A DNA stretch of 64,000 nucleotides, from positions 102,756 to 166,755 of the forward strand of contig CANJIV010000006.1 in assembly GCA_947474595.1 (NCBI GenBank). The letters are read 5' to 3'. The position numbers and the translations under genes are program-made. This document shows, one piece after another, positions 54,601-63,797 of the stretch. The first letter of the stretch is position 1. Every line of letters starts with the position of its first letter. The notes under the pieces were generated by a model that did no database searches, was not told the origin of the DNA, and saw nothing but the letters and a program-made list of their open reading frames with translations. Source of the stretch: Solirubrobacterales bacterium. GTDB lineage: Bacteria; Actinomycetota; Thermoleophilia; Solirubrobacterales; Solirubrobacteraceae.

Positions 54601-56172
54601 CTGATCTCACCTCCTCCACACCACGACATCTATTCGATCGAGGACCTCAAGCAGTTGATCTACGACCTGCGTTGCGCGAATCCCAAGGCGCGGATCTCGG
54701 TCAAGCTGGTCGCCGAAGTCGGTGTCGGCACGGTCGCTGCCGGTGTTGCTAAAGCAAATGCCGACCACGTGACGATTGCCGGACACGACGGTGGCACGGG
54801 GGCCTCTCCGCAGTCTTCTATTCAGTCTGCTGGCATTCCGTGGGAGATAGGCCTAGCCGAGACCCAGCAGACGCTGTTGAAAAACGATCTGCGCTCGCGG
54901 ATTACGGTCGAGACCGACGGTCAGATGCGAACCGGACGCGATGTAGTGGTGGCCGCTCTCTTGGGAGCCGATGAGTACGGCTTCTCGACGGCTCCCTTGA
55001 TCGCAACGGGCTGCATCATGATGCGTGTCTGCCACCTAAACACCTGTCCGGTCGGCGTCGCCTCGCAGGATCCAGAGTTGCGCAAGCGGTTTGCCGGCAA
55101 GCCAGAGCACGTCATTAACTACCTTTGGCTGGTCGCTGAAGAGGTGCGCACGATTATGGCCTCGCTTGGCATGCGCACGGTTGCGCAGATGATCGGAAGA
55201 ACCGAACTGCTGGCCGTCGATGACGCAGTAGCGCACTGGAAGGCCCGCGGTGTTGACCTCTCAAGTCTGCTCGTCGTTCCAGATGAGATCGCCCCAGATG
55301 CGCCGCGCCACCGTACTCAACCGCCACCACCAGTGCTCGATGATGCGCTGGACTGGCAGATCATTGAGGACGCCCGCAGCGCAATTGACGATGGCACGCC
55401 GGTCTCTCTCCACTATGAGCTGCGTAACGTGAATCGCACGGTCGGAGGCTTGCTTTCAAGTGAGATCACGCGCCGTCGCGGCGCCAGTGGTCTGCCTGAG
55501 GCAACCATCGCTGTCGACTTCAATGGTTCCGCTGGTCAGAGCTTCGCTGCCTGGCTGGCGCCCGGAGTCTCCTTCACTCTGCACGGCGATGCCAACGACT
55601 ACACCGGCAAGGGGCTTTGTGGCGGCGTTGTGGCTATCCGCCCACCCAAGGGCCACCGTTATGCGGCTCACGAGAACGTAATCGTCGGCAACACAGTTCT
55701 CTACGGCGCCACTGCTGGGCGCGCCTTCTTGCGCGGATTGGCTGGAGAGCGCTTTGCCGTGCGCAACTCTGGCGCGCTCGCGGTTGTCGAAGGCTGCGGC
55801 GATCACGGCTGTGAGTACATGACCGGCGGGCGCATCGTTGTGCTCGGTCTAACGGGGCGCAACTTCGCAGCCGGCATGAGCGGCGGAGTCGCCTACGTGC
55901 TCGACGACGATGGCCGTTTTGAGCAGCGCTGCAACTTTGAGTTGGTCGGCTTCGACACGATCAGCCCAGAGGATGAAGCCGAGCTCTATGAGCTGATCTC
56001 TGAGCACGCACAGCGCACCGGCTCCCCTGTGGCCGAAGAGTTGCTTGTCGATTGGCCAGCAGCGGCATCTCGTTTCGTCAAGGTGATGCCTCACGACTAC
56101 AAACGAGCACTGGTACAACTCGCCGAGATTGCCGGCACCGGCGGCGACATACCAACAGAGACACACGCATGA
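51661..56172 (+). CDS. gltB: Glutamate synthase large subunit
   Basis: 1503 residues, usual length. After a short propeptide, Cys22 ([14 protein letters not shown]) becomes the N-terminal nucleophile of the glutamine amidotransferase. The central domain and FMN barrel follow ([33 protein letters not shown]), with the 3Fe-4S cysteines in [12 protein letters not shown] and a C-terminal beta-helix (GxxxG-rich, HGCEYMTGG). It transfers glutamine amide to 2-oxoglutarate. ATG 51661 is chosen because it gives the short propeptide; the frame is open far upstream. ATGA overlap with gltD. Confidence 0.95.
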   Translation: MSRMTPPTAAGLYDPRYEHDACGVAFVARLHGEANHETVRRAIVAIENLEHRGAEGADADTGDGCGILIQTPDAFLRAEVPFELPEVGRYGVAMCFLPQEDERRAYIAQLLARTVVGEGQRVLGWRDVPVDPSGVGRVAVDSAPVIRQLFIGATGPAAEDQDALERKLYVIRRIVEKAAGPDLAIPSCSSRTMVYKGMLTATQLQRYFPDLQDERMVSRLALVHSRFSTNTFPSWELAHPYRMIAHNGEINTVQGNVNWMRARESQLASDLFGEDLYKVLPVVRPAGSDSATFDNVLELLTLAGRSPAHAVMMMVPEAYQNRDDLPQELVDFYDFHSCLIEPWDGPAAIAFTDGRMIGAMLDRNGLRPGRWMLTTDGYVVLASETGVLPVDEEMVEAKGRLLPGKLFIVDLERDCIVSDEDAKAEIASQQPYGEWMARNSVHFEDMPEVEPRTERTEPLRCQQLAFGYSQEDLRVLIAPMAQAGMEPTGSMGNDTALAVFSDRQPALFSYFKQLFAQVTNPAIDPIRESIVMSIAGGLGPAGNLLDESPEHAHQLLLNQPILRNHELEKLRQVSHDVFEAETIDITWPVIEGPDGLDRALKRICREAYGLIDKGATILILSDRHISARAVAIPSLLAVAAVHHHLVREGVRLRAGLVIESGEPREVHHMCALIGYGAAAVNPYVMLDTVADLIRLGHLPGDTNLAEAEENVVKALGKGLMKVMSKMGISTRSSYCGAQIFEAVGIDKELVDRHFTGTASRIGGINLDVIAREAITRHERAYPEPESDLLPAGGIYQWRREGERRMWDPETITLLQHAVRAEEGEGRQTYAQFARLVNEENARHGMLRGLLAFRDDIQPIDIEEVEPIEEIVKRFSTGGMSLGALSPEAHETLAMAMNRIGGRSNTGEGGEGEDRFVGERRSAIKQVASGRFGVTISYLVNADQIQIKVAQGAKPGEGGQLPGHKVDDYIAGLRHSTPGVGLISPPPHHDIYSIEDLKQLIYDLRCANPKARISVKLVAEVGVGTVAAGVAKANADHVTIAGHDGGTGASPQSSIQSAGIPWEIGLAETQQTLLKNDLRSRITVETDGQMRTGRDVVVAALLGADEYGFSTAPLIATGCIMMRVCHLNTCPVGVASQDPELRKRFAGKPEHVINYLWLVAEEVRTIMASLGMRTVAQMIGRTELLAVDDAVAHWKARGVDLSSLLVVPDEIAPDAPRHRTQPPPPVLDDALDWQIIEDARSAIDDGTPVSLHYELRNVNRTVGGLLSSEITRRRGASGLPEATIAVDFNGSAGQSFAAWLAPGVSFTLHGDANDYTGKGLCGGVVAIRPPKGHRYAAHENVIVGNTVLYGATAGRAFLRGLAGERFAVRNSGALAVVEGCGDHGCEYMTGGRIVVLGLTGRNFAAGMSGGVAYVLDDDGRFEQRCNFELVGFDTISPEDEAELYELISEHAQRTGSPVAEELLVDWPAAASRFVKVMPHDYKRALVQLAEIAGTGGDIPTETHA

Positions 56173-57728
56173 TGGGCGAGATTGGTGGCTTCCTCAAGGT
56201 GCACCGGGCGGGGTTTGTCAAGCGCGACCCAGCCCAGCGAACCAGCGATTACAAGCAGTACTTCGAGCTGCTCGATGAGCCCCATCTGCGAGAGCAGGGC
56301 GGGAGGTGCATGGACTGCGGCGTGCCGTTTTGTCACGAGGGCTGCCCGCTGGGCAACCTGATTCCTGACTTCAACGATCTCGTCTACCGCGGCGATTGGC
56401 GCGAGGCGCTAAAGGTCCTTCACTCGACCAACAATTTTCCCGAGTTTACCGGCCTGATCTGTCCTGCCCCGTGTGAATCGGCCTGCGTACTCGATATCAA
56501 CGACGACGCCGTCGCGATCGAGCAGATCGAGCTAGCGATCGTTACGCGCGGATTTGAAGAGGGCTGGATCACCCCGCAGATACCGATCCAGCGCACCGGA
56601 CGGACGGTCGCTGTCGTTGGCTCAGGCCCTGCTGGGCTAGCGGTTGCGGCCGAGCTCAACACATTCGGCCATACCGTTACGGTCTATGAGCGCGACGAGA
56701 GCCCTGGCGGCCTGCTGCGCTACGGCGTGCCCGATGCCAAGCTAGAGAAGTGGATCATCGACCGTCGCCTAGAGGTCTTGGCTGCCGAAGGAATCATCTT
56801 TGAGTGCAACGCCGACATCGGCGCCGCGATCTCTACCGATTCGCTCAGGGAGCGCCACGACGCCGTAGTCATCGCGATTGGATCACGCGTCTCGCGCACG
56901 CTCGACGCACCTGGATCCGACCTTGAGGGAGTTCATCCCGCGATGGACTACCTCTACCAGCGCAACCGTTGGGTGGCTGGACAGGAGGGACGGCCGACGC
57001 GCCCGCCTGAATATGAGATTACGGCTGCGGGCAAGAACGTCGTAGTGGTCGGCGGCGGCGATACTGGAATGGACTGCATCTCCAACGCGATCCGTGAGGG
57101 AGCCACCTCAACCTTGATGCTCGATGTCTACCCCGAGCTACCACCGTCTGGACGTCCCGACGCTACGCCGTGGCCCCTGCCGCCAAAGCGAACCCTGACG
57201 ACCTACGCGTTGGAGGAGGGGGGCCGACGCGAGTGGAACTCTCAAGTGATCGGATTAGAAGGACAAGACGGTCGCGTTGTGGCCGCCAAGGCTCGCAAAG
57301 TTACGGGCACATCTTCACGAGATCTACATCCAGTGCCGGGGTCAGAGTTCACCCTCGTCGCCGACTTGGTTCTGGTTGCAATTGGCTTTAACCATCCCGA
57401 GCACAGTGGTCCGATCGATGACTTTGGCGTCTTGGTTGACGCGCGCGGCAATATCAAGGCACCGGTGTATGGAACCTCGATGGAGGGCGTCTATGCCTGT
57501 GGTGACGCACGTGTCGGTCAGTCGCTTGTCGTGACAGCGATCGCCGAAGGCCGCAAGTGCGCCCGTATGGTCGATCGTTATCTCGGCGGCACTGAACTCG
57601 CCGTCTGGGATACGGCCCGCGACGATGGGATGCATCCGCTGCGCGATGAGTCTGAGACGGCAGGCACTTCAGTTGACGATCTATTCGTCAGCGAAGATGA
57701 CGTCGATAGCAAGTCGCCGCAGTCGTGA
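56169..57728 (+). CDS. gltD: Glutamate synthase small subunit
   Basis: 519 residues. Two Cys clusters ([17 protein letters not shown] and CPAPCESAC) bind 4Fe-4S centres. [12 protein letters not shown] binds [15 protein letters not shown] binds NADPH and the C-terminal [18 protein letters not shown] closes the FAD site. It passes electrons from NADPH to GltB. It shares an ATGA overlap with gltB and its own TGA overlaps the GTG start of rnhA. Confidence 0.95.
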   Translation: MMGEIGGFLKVHRAGFVKRDPAQRTSDYKQYFELLDEPHLREQGGRCMDCGVPFCHEGCPLGNLIPDFNDLVYRGDWREALKVLHSTNNFPEFTGLICPAPCESACVLDINDDAVAIEQIELAIVTRGFEEGWITPQIPIQRTGRTVAVVGSGPAGLAVAAELNTFGHTVTVYERDESPGGLLRYGVPDAKLEKWIIDRRLEVLAAEGIIFECNADIGAAISTDSLRERHDAVVIAIGSRVSRTLDAPGSDLEGVHPAMDYLYQRNRWVAGQEGRPTRPPEYEITAAGKNVVVVGGGDTGMDCISNAIREGATSTLMLDVYPELPPSGRPDATPWPLPPKRTLTTYALEEGGRREWNSQVIGLEGQDGRVVAAKARKVTGTSSRDLHPVPGSEFTLVADLVLVAIGFNHPEHSGPIDDFGVLVDARGNIKAPVYGTSMEGVYACGDARVGQSLVVTAIAEGRKCARMVDRYLGGTELAVWDTARDDGMHPLRDESETAGTSVDDLFVSEDDVDSKSPQS

Positions 57729-58201
57729 GCGAGTCGCTGCCAAACGCCACCATCGAACTGTGGACCGATGGTGCCTGCGCTGGAAACCCTGGAGCGGGTG
57801 GGTGGGGTTGCCTGCTCGTGGCGCGTGACGACGATGGAGCTGTGCTGCGAATCCGCGAGCTCTCTGGAGGCGAGCTTGAATCGACGAACAATCGGATGGA
57901 GTTGAAGGCCGTTATCGAAGGGCTACGAGCTCTTTCGCGACGGTCACAGGTGCGCATTCATCTCGATTCGACATATGTGATGAAGGCGTTCACGGAAGGA
58001 TGGCTTGAGGCTTGGCGACTACGCGGCTGGAAGACGGCTGCCAAGAAGCCGGTTGCCAATCGCGATCTCTGGGAGGAGCTCGACGCCGCAGTGTCCAACC
58101 ACGACGTCTCTTGGGTTCAGGTCAAGGGCCATGCTGGCGTTGAGTACAACGAGCGCGCTGATGCGCTGGCAGTTGCGGCGCGCGAGGCGATCGTAGGCTG
58201 A
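57725..58201 (+). CDS. rnhA: Ribonuclease HI
   Basis: 158 residues. The catalytic acids are in TDGACAGNPG, NNRMEL, LDSTYV and NERAD, with the flexible-loop His in VKGHAGV. It removes RNA from RNA-DNA hybrids. The basic protrusion (WRLRGWKTAAKKPVANRDLW) is present, as in E. coli RNase HI. GTG 57725 overlaps the gltD stop, an unusual coupling of nitrogen assimilation with RNase H. Confidence 0.95.
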   Translation: MSESLPNATIELWTDGACAGNPGAGGWGCLLVARDDDGAVLRIRELSGGELESTNNRMELKAVIEGLRALSRRSQVRIHLDSTYVMKAFTEGWLEAWRLRGWKTAAKKPVANRDLWEELDAAVSNHDVSWVQVKGHAGVEYNERADALAVAAREAIVG

Positions 58202-58277
58202 GTTAAGGCGGAGATTACGTCTCTGTAAGCTTCGTGGCCGTCAATAGTCGCTGTCTTTTTGAGGATTCCACCCAAGA

Positions 58278-59645
58278 ATGTCGATCTCCCTACCAACAGC
58301 CGCCATCATTGGAGCCGGATCGTCAGGTATCGCCGCCGCGAAGGCTCTCCACGAGCGGGGCATCGAGTTCGACTGTTACGAGAGCTCCGATCGCGTCGGT
58401 GGCAACTGGGTCTTTGCCAACAAGAACGGTATGTCGGCGGCATATAAGACGCTACACATCAACACCTCTCGTGAGCGCATGGAGTACTCGGACTTTCCGA
58501 TGCCGAAGTCCTATCCAGACTTCCCTCACCACAGCCAGATCGCAGAGTACTTCGACGGTTACGTAGATCACTTTGGGATTCGCGACAAGATTAAATTTGA
58601 GAGTTCCGTCGAGCACGCAGTACGACGCGACGATGGGGCTTGGGAAGTCACCTGCGCTGGCGAGAGTCGACTCTACGACGCTCTTCTAGTTGCTAACGGT
58701 CACCACTGGGACCCCCGTTGGCCCGAGCCAGCCTTCCCTGGTTCGCAGAGCTTTGCAGGCATTCAGATGCATGCCCACGAGTACACCGACCCTGAGACAT
58801 TTCGTGACAAGCGGGTGGTCGTCTTGGGAATGGGCAACAGCGCAATGGATATCGCCGTCGACGCCTCATACGTCGGTGCCGAGGTATATCTGGCTGCACG
58901 GCGCGGCGCTTACGTGATCCCAAAGTATGTCTTCGGCAAACCTGTGGACCAGCTAGTTGCCGATCCGCGGCTGCCGTGGGCGCTGCGCATGCGCTTCTTT
59001 GAGACCGTAATGCGGCTCAGTGTTGGCAAGGTTGAGAACTACGGGCTACCAAAGCCAGACCACCGCCTCGGCGAGGCACATCCGACGATTTCTAGCCGTA
59101 TCTTGGATCGGATTGCCCACGGCACGGTGAAGCCAAAGGCCAACATTGAGCGCCTAGATGGTGACCGCGTTTACTTCGTCGACGGCTCAAGTGTTGAGGC
59201 TGACATTGTCGTCTACTGCACCGGCTACAAGGTGACTTTCCCCTTCTTCGACGAGGGGTTTATTAGCGCTCCCGACAACGATCTGCCGCTCTACCGGCGC
59301 TGCTTTGATCCCGCGATCAACAATGTCTTCTTCATCGCCTTACTCCAGCCGCTCGGAGCGATCATGCCGTTGGCTGAAGCGCAGTCGCAGTGGGTTGCTG
59401 CTTACCTTCGGGGCGAGTACGCGCTACCTCCCGTCGCCGAAATGCGATCAGAGATTGCAAGCGATCGCGAGCGGATGTTCAAGCGTTACGTCAAGTCCAA
59501 GCGTCACACGATGCAGGTCGATTTTGATGACTACCTCTATGAGTTGGGCAAGGAGCGCAGACGCGGAGCACAGCGCGCTCGCGAGGCCGGCTATCGGCTC
59601 CCGGTGCTACCACTCGCCGAGGCCCAATCCGGCGTGGCGCCTTAA
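58278..59645 (+). CDS. Flavin-containing monooxygenase
   Basis: 455 residues. GAGSSG (12-17) binds FAD, GMGNSAMD binds NADPH, and FAGIQMHAHEY fits the FxGxxxHxxxY fingerprint of FMOs rather than the (W/F)P/D end of Baeyer-Villiger enzymes. It oxygenates soft nucleophiles (N or S) or ketones; substrate unknown. ATG 58278. Copy C of the palindromic repeat begins 25 nt after the stop. Confidence 0.9.
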   Translation: MSISLPTAAIIGAGSSGIAAAKALHERGIEFDCYESSDRVGGNWVFANKNGMSAAYKTLHINTSRERMEYSDFPMPKSYPDFPHHSQIAEYFDGYVDHFGIRDKIKFESSVEHAVRRDDGAWEVTCAGESRLYDALLVANGHHWDPRWPEPAFPGSQSFAGIQMHAHEYTDPETFRDKRVVVLGMGNSAMDIAVDASYVGAEVYLAARRGAYVIPKYVFGKPVDQLVADPRLPWALRMRFFETVMRLSVGKVENYGLPKPDHRLGEAHPTISSRILDRIAHGTVKPKANIERLDGDRVYFVDGSSVEADIVVYCTGYKVTFPFFDEGFISAPDNDLPLYRRCFDPAINNVFFIALLQPLGAIMPLAEAQSQWVAAYLRGEYALPPVAEMRSEIASDRERMFKRYVKSKRHTMQVDFDDYLYELGKERRRGAQRAREAGYRLPVLPLAEAQSGVAP

Positions 59646-59669
59646 ATAGTCGCCTCGCCCCCGTTGCCT

Positions 59670-59720
59670 GGGGGTGTGCGTAGCTGGCCTGAGATATTCA
59701 GGGTTTGGTAGCTGACCCCC
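59670..59720 (+). repeat. GGGGGT-ended palindromic element, copy C
   Basis: A 51-bp segment matching the reverse complement of 6039-6089 at 46 of 51 positions, with outer GGGGGT/ACCCCC and inner CCTGA/TCAGG. It begins 25 nt after the FMO stop, in the gap before the next plus-strand gene. CCCCC at about 59658-59662 may also pair with GGGGG (59670-59674). Confidence 0.75.
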
Positions 59721-59801
59721 TTGCTAGAGCGCTTGCGTAGGGCCGACCCGGCCGTTTGGGTGATCACCATCTAGCCCCACGCGTTGCACTACCGCGGCTT
59801 C

Positions 59802-59807
59802 TACACT
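59802..59807 (+). promoter_or_regulatory. -10 box of a leaderless start
   Basis: TACACT ends 8 nt before GTG 59816 and decides that start over an open frame that begins at 59756. Confidence 0.5.
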
Positions 59808-59815
59808 CCTCCTTG

Positions 59816-60799
59816 GTGCCGAGCTTCTGCCGCCACAACCGTCTAATTCACAACTGTCCGATCTGTGCGGAGGACGATCCCAATCTCGCCTTTCAAGGCA
59901 AGCCGCGCAGTAAGGCAAAAGGTGCAAGCCCCAGCCAAAGCACGCCTCGGGTTCCTAGGGCCGCTCGAGCGCCGTCCCGCGCCAGGGCCTCGGTCAAAGT
60001 CCAGCAGCTCGAGCGTGCCGCTGATGACGGATACCACTGCGGTCTCGCTATCGGAGTCAGGTCGACTGCCGATGCCCAGCGCCTCGCCCATGAGATCGCA
60101 CTCGCCTCTGGACGCCTAGCCCAACTTGCCACCGATCCTCCCGGCCTGTATCTCGAGGTCGCGACTAGTACAGATATTGAGGAGGCGACCTGGCTCGCAT
60201 TCCTGATCGCCTATCTCTCGCCGCTCGATGTTGGAGATCCATTTGAGGCGATCAGTGGCGCCCGGGTGACGTGGGCCTCAGGAGATATTCCCTCACTCGA
60301 AACTATCGCTACTGGGCCACGCTCAGCCCACGACCCCGCTCGAGGGTCACAGACGATCGAGGCCTACCGGGCGTGGGCCCAGCGCTCCGGCTCGCAGGCA
60401 CAAGCCTTCGCTGGCGAGGAAGCATGGACGCCCGGTCGGCGCTTCTCTCGCGTCTTCGAGCGCCTTGCTCTACCCGGCTTTCACCGCGCGGCACGCTATG
60501 ACTTACTCGTTAGCCTCGGTCGCCTCGGCCGCTATGAGATGCGCGGCGAGACGCTTATCTTGGGCGGCGCTGATGACGATACGACGACGGCCGCTAAGCG
60601 CATCTTCGGTATCGGCGATACGACCCTGCTTGAGCGCCGCAGCGCGGAGTTGGCCAGTGAGGCTGATGTAGCGATCGAGGCGCTGGACCTGGCTATCGCC
60701 AACTGGGGGCGTGGGGGTCAGCGTGTGACGCTAGGAGTCAGTGAATCAGCGCTCGACCAAAACGCCCTAGCGAGCGCTCTTAGTGCGCTCGGTCTCTGA
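59816..60799 (+). CDS. Unrecognised protein with an N-terminal CHxC-PxC motif
   Basis: 327 residues. The start FCRHNRLIHNCPIC looks like a small metal site (Cys, His, CxxC). A basic Ala/Pro/Ser linker (about residues 25-70) precedes a domain of about 255 residues with PGLYLEVATSTDIEEATWLAFLIAYLSPL and, later, FERLALPGFHRAARYDLLVSLGRLG and KRIFGIGD. The last part hints at a helix-hairpin-helix glycosylase-like fold, as in thymine pyrophosphorylase-type proteins, but I am not sure. GTG 59816 is chosen because TACACT lies 8 nt upstream. Function unknown. Confidence 0.7.
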   Translation: MPSFCRHNRLIHNCPICAEDDPNLAFQGKPRSKAKGASPSQSTPRVPRAARAPSRARASVKVQQLERAADDGYHCGLAIGVRSTADAQRLAHEIALASGRLAQLATDPPGLYLEVATSTDIEEATWLAFLIAYLSPLDVGDPFEAISGARVTWASGDIPSLETIATGPRSAHDPARGSQTIEAYRAWAQRSGSQAQAFAGEEAWTPGRRFSRVFERLALPGFHRAARYDLLVSLGRLGRYEMRGETLILGGADDDTTTAAKRIFGIGDTTLLERRSAELASEADVAIEALDLAIANWGRGGQRVTLGVSESALDQNALASALSALGL

Positions 60800-60810
60800 C
60801 TTCCAGCCAG

Positions 60811-61611
60811 TTAACTCATAAGTGCTTCAAGGCGCGCCTGCCAAGTCGTCGCGCGGACTATCTCCCCGGCGGGAGGGCCACCGTCGACCCAGGCTGTCAC
60901 GGAGCGCACTCCGTGAAGTGCGCTAACTAGCCACGCCTCGCAGTCGGCAATGTCCTCGGGGCGTGGCCGTGCGTAGCGAATCGCCACGCCAGCTTCTGTG
61001 GCGAGATCCAAGAGCAGTCCCCGTGTGACGCCGCCAAGAATCGGGGCCTCGTCGCTGACGGCACACAGCGTCTCGCCCTCCCACCACAGCAGAGAGGAGT
61101 AAGCGCCTTCGAGCAGGTAGCCGTCGCGGTCGACAAGGACGGCCTCCTGGCCACCGTGTGCGATGGCCTCGGCTCGCAGGGAGCCCAAGAGGCCAAGCTC
61201 AGGGCCCTTGCGGCGTGGCATCAGGCGCGGGTCGTGAGCGCCGCGGATCCATGCCGTAACGGTCTTTTGCACTTTGGGCGCGGGGCGCAGCAGGAGCCAC
61301 AACTCGCTGCCGTGGCGCAGCTCTAGGCGGGGAAACCACGCTCCCGGGGATGGCAGCACCGCCGGTAGGGCGGCCCAAGCATCCGCTAATAACTGGCGAT
61401 CAAGGCCAATCTCTTGGCAACTGGCTGCAAATCTGGCCCAGTGTCGGTCGAGGCCACGGACTCTGCCTTCGACCATAAGCCACGAGTCAGCGACCTCGGC
61501 ATCGATCAGTGACGTCTGAAGTATCTGTGCCTCCGCCCCGGCTTGCGAACCTCCATCGGAGGTCTCTAGCCACGCTTCTGCTCGGAAGTCAAAGCTAGAG
61601 ATTCCGGTCAC
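60811..61611 (-). CDS. pabC: Aminodeoxychorismate lyase-like (class IV aminotransferase)
   Basis: 266 residues of the fold IV PLP family. Lys135 in RRKGPELGLLG is the Schiff-base residue; EGAYSSLLWWEG and GVTRGLLLDLA are family segments. Directly after a fused pabA-pabB gene (4-nt overlap), so the likely step is aminodeoxychorismate to p-aminobenzoate plus pyruvate for folate. Sequence is divergent; a D-amino acid or branched-chain aminotransferase is the alternative. Confidence 0.82.
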   Translation of the reverse strand: MTGISSFDFRAEAWLETSDGGSQAGAEAQILQTSLIDAEVADSWLMVEGRVRGLDRHWARFAASCQEIGLDRQLLADAWAALPAVLPSPGAWFPRLELRHGSELWLLLRPAPKVQKTVTAWIRGAHDPRLMPRRKGPELGLLGSLRAEAIAHGGQEAVLVDRDGYLLEGAYSSLLWWEGETLCAVSDEAPILGGVTRGLLLDLATEAGVAIRYARPRPEDIADCEAWLVSALHGVRSVTAWVDGGPPAGEIVRATTWQARLEALMS

Positions 61612-63734
61612 GAGGTAGCCAGAGGCAGAGCGCTGGAGTTTTTAACTGTGGCGCCAAGAGCGGCGAGCATCGGCTGAGCTTTTAGCAGCATCTCGCTGAA
61701 CTCTGACTCTGGATCTGACGCGGCCAAGATCGCACCTCCCGAGCCGATCGAAGTCTGCTCGGCGGTCGCGACGATCGTCCGGATCACGACGCTGAGGTCG
61801 GCCGTAGCGTTCACAGAGAGGTATCCCAGGGCGCCCGAATAGATCCCGCGTGGACGGTCCTCGAGTGTGTCGATGATCTCCATAGTGCGCAGCTTCGGCG
61901 CACCGGTCATCGAGCCAGCAGGGAAACAGGCACGTACCGCATCGACTGCATTAAGTCCCTCGCGCAACCGACCACGGACCCGCGAGACCAGTTGGTGAAC
62001 CGTGGCATAGCTCTCGACAACCATCAGCTCTGGAACGTGGACGCTGCCCAGCTCACAGACACGGCCGATGTCGTTTCGGACTAGATCGGCGATCATCAAA
62101 TTCTCGGCGCGTGACTTCTCGTCGCCTTGGAGAACTCTTGCGAGGTGGGCGTCTTGGTCGGCATCTAAGCCGCGAGGCGCAGTTCCCTTAATTGGCTTGG
62201 ACTCCACGACACCGTCGCGATCGATCCGTAGGAAGCCCTCGGGAGATGAGCTCAGGACCGATAGTTCGCCCAAACGTAGCAGCGCAGCGTGTGGAGCTGG
62301 ATTAGCTATTCGCAGCGCCCCGTAGGCATCGACTGGGTCGATGACAGTCGCCGAAACCAGCTCGGTCGTCAGGCAGACCTCATAACTTTCACCTTCGTGG
62401 ATCGCTTGGTGGCAGGCGGCGATGTGATCGAGGTAGGCGTCGTGGTTATCGCGCAGAGTGAAGACGATCTCAGGGCGGTCTTCGACCATCGAATCGCTAG
62501 CCATGTCGCCGCCACTCTCAGGCTGGTCGGCGAGGTCATTAATCGTCTCGGCCATCAGCGACAGCCACTGCTGCGCGCTAGCGAGGCCATTGGCGTCGGC
62601 GAGGGCGAGTAGATGAATACGGCGCTCTGAGTGATCAAAGGCAATTACCCGATCGCAGAAGAGCAGTCCTGCGTCGGGCAGTGGGCCGCTGCGCGCACTC
62701 TCGGCGCCACACTCGCAGCGAAGTTCGTAGCCGAGGTAGCCGACGAATCCGCCGATGAAGTCAAACGGGAGCTTGGGCCCATCGGCATGTAGTCGCTTGA
62801 GTTCCCGCGCGCAGTAGTCCAGCACGCTCTCTGGGAGATGCTGGGTCTCACCATCCTTGCGCTCAACGCGCAGGCTGCGGCAATCCGCGTCGTAGTGCAA
62901 CAGCCGCCCGAGCGGGCCTTGCGGTGTGGCGATAAAGGAGAAGCGCGCGAGCCCTGGCTCGACACGAGCACTGTCGAGCCACGCGACGTGGTCGAGACTG
63001 GCGAAGTGAGCGCCAAAGACATGCTCTGGCTCGCTCCACGACCCCAGGCGTCTGTGCAGGACTGTCACATCGGCGCTAGGTGGTTGTGGCACGGCTTGAG
63101 CCACTGCATCCTTGTCGCGGCTACGTCTACGCCTGTGGATGCGCCGAGCGTCTGCGGCATGCGCGATCGTAAGGGAGTGGAAGTTTTCGATTAGGAGCCT
63201 ACCGTCCGCGGTGCAGACTGATTCGGGATGAAATTGAACTCCCCATAGTGGGCGCTCGCAGTGTTCGAGGGCCATTACTACGCCGTCTGCCGTCCGTGCG
63301 CTGACCTTGAGCTCGGGCGGTACATCACGCACCACTAGCGAGTGATAGCGCACGGCCGTAAAGGGATTGGGCAGATCGGCAAAGAGCCCTATCCCATCGT
63401 GATGGACGGGGCTAAGGCGCCCGTGCATAACCTCGGGCGCGTAGTCGACAACCCCTCCCATCACATGGGCAAGTGCTTGATGGCCGAGGCAGACGCCCAA
63501 GACTGGGACGGTTGAATGCTCCAAGACGGCCAGCGAGACACCGACGTCGCGGATGTGCTGCGGACGGCCTGGGCCGGGGGAGATAACAACGTTGTCAAAC
63601 TCCAAGGCGCGCAGCTCTTCCCAAGTAGCTGCGTCATTACGAACTACGAGCGGCTCCTCGCCGTTTACCTCTCCGAGCAAGTGGAAGAGGTTAAAGGTGT
63701 AGGAGTCGTAGTTGTCGATCAGCAGCGTTCGCAT
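61608..63734 (-). CDS. pabB: Aminodeoxychorismate synthase, fused PabA-PabB
   Basis: 708 residues. Residues 1-~195 are the glutamine amidotransferase (Cys82 in GVCLGHQAL, HPESV His/Glu). A linker with RRIHRRRRSRD follows, then PabB. Near the C-terminus PIKGTAPRG holds the Lys that distinguishes aminodeoxychorismate synthase from anthranilate synthase (Ala there), followed by AENLMIADLVRNDIGRVCE and FPAGSMTGAPK. Makes 4-amino-4-deoxychorismate for folate; single-chain fusions are typical of actinobacteria. Followed by pabC. Confidence 0.93.
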   Translation of the reverse strand: MRTLLIDNYDSYTFNLFHLLGEVNGEEPLVVRNDAATWEELRALEFDNVVISPGPGRPQHIRDVGVSLAVLEHSTVPVLGVCLGHQALAHVMGGVVDYAPEVMHGRLSPVHHDGIGLFADLPNPFTAVRYHSLVVRDVPPELKVSARTADGVVMALEHCERPLWGVQFHPESVCTADGRLLIENFHSLTIAHAADARRIHRRRRSRDKDAVAQAVPQPPSADVTVLHRRLGSWSEPEHVFGAHFASLDHVAWLDSARVEPGLARFSFIATPQGPLGRLLHYDADCRSLRVERKDGETQHLPESVLDYCARELKRLHADGPKLPFDFIGGFVGYLGYELRCECGAESARSGPLPDAGLLFCDRVIAFDHSERRIHLLALADANGLASAQQWLSLMAETINDLADQPESGGDMASDSMVEDRPEIVFTLRDNHDAYLDHIAACHQAIHEGESYEVCLTTELVSATVIDPVDAYGALRIANPAPHAALLRLGELSVLSSSPEGFLRIDRDGVVESKPIKGTAPRGLDADQDAHLARVLQGDEKSRAENLMIADLVRNDIGRVCELGSVHVPELMVVESYATVHQLVSRVRGRLREGLNAVDAVRACFPAGSMTGAPKLRTMEIIDTLEDRPRGIYSGALGYLSVNATADLSVVIRTIVATAEQTSIGSGGAILAASDPESEFSEMLLKAQPMLAALGATVKNSSALPLATS

Positions 63735-63797
63735 GAGGTGCGTGGCCGGGTGGCCGTCAACGAGAGCAGGTTAGTAGGTTGGCGCCCGGAGCTTGGG

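Noticed and set aside
60711..60724. GGGGGTCAGCG resembling the repeat family end
   Set aside because: Lies inside a coding region, matches about 11 bases only and has no second arm.
61608..63734. Anthranilate synthase (trpE-trpG fusion)
   Set aside because: PIKGT with Lys marks aminodeoxychorismate synthase, and a pabC-like gene follows.
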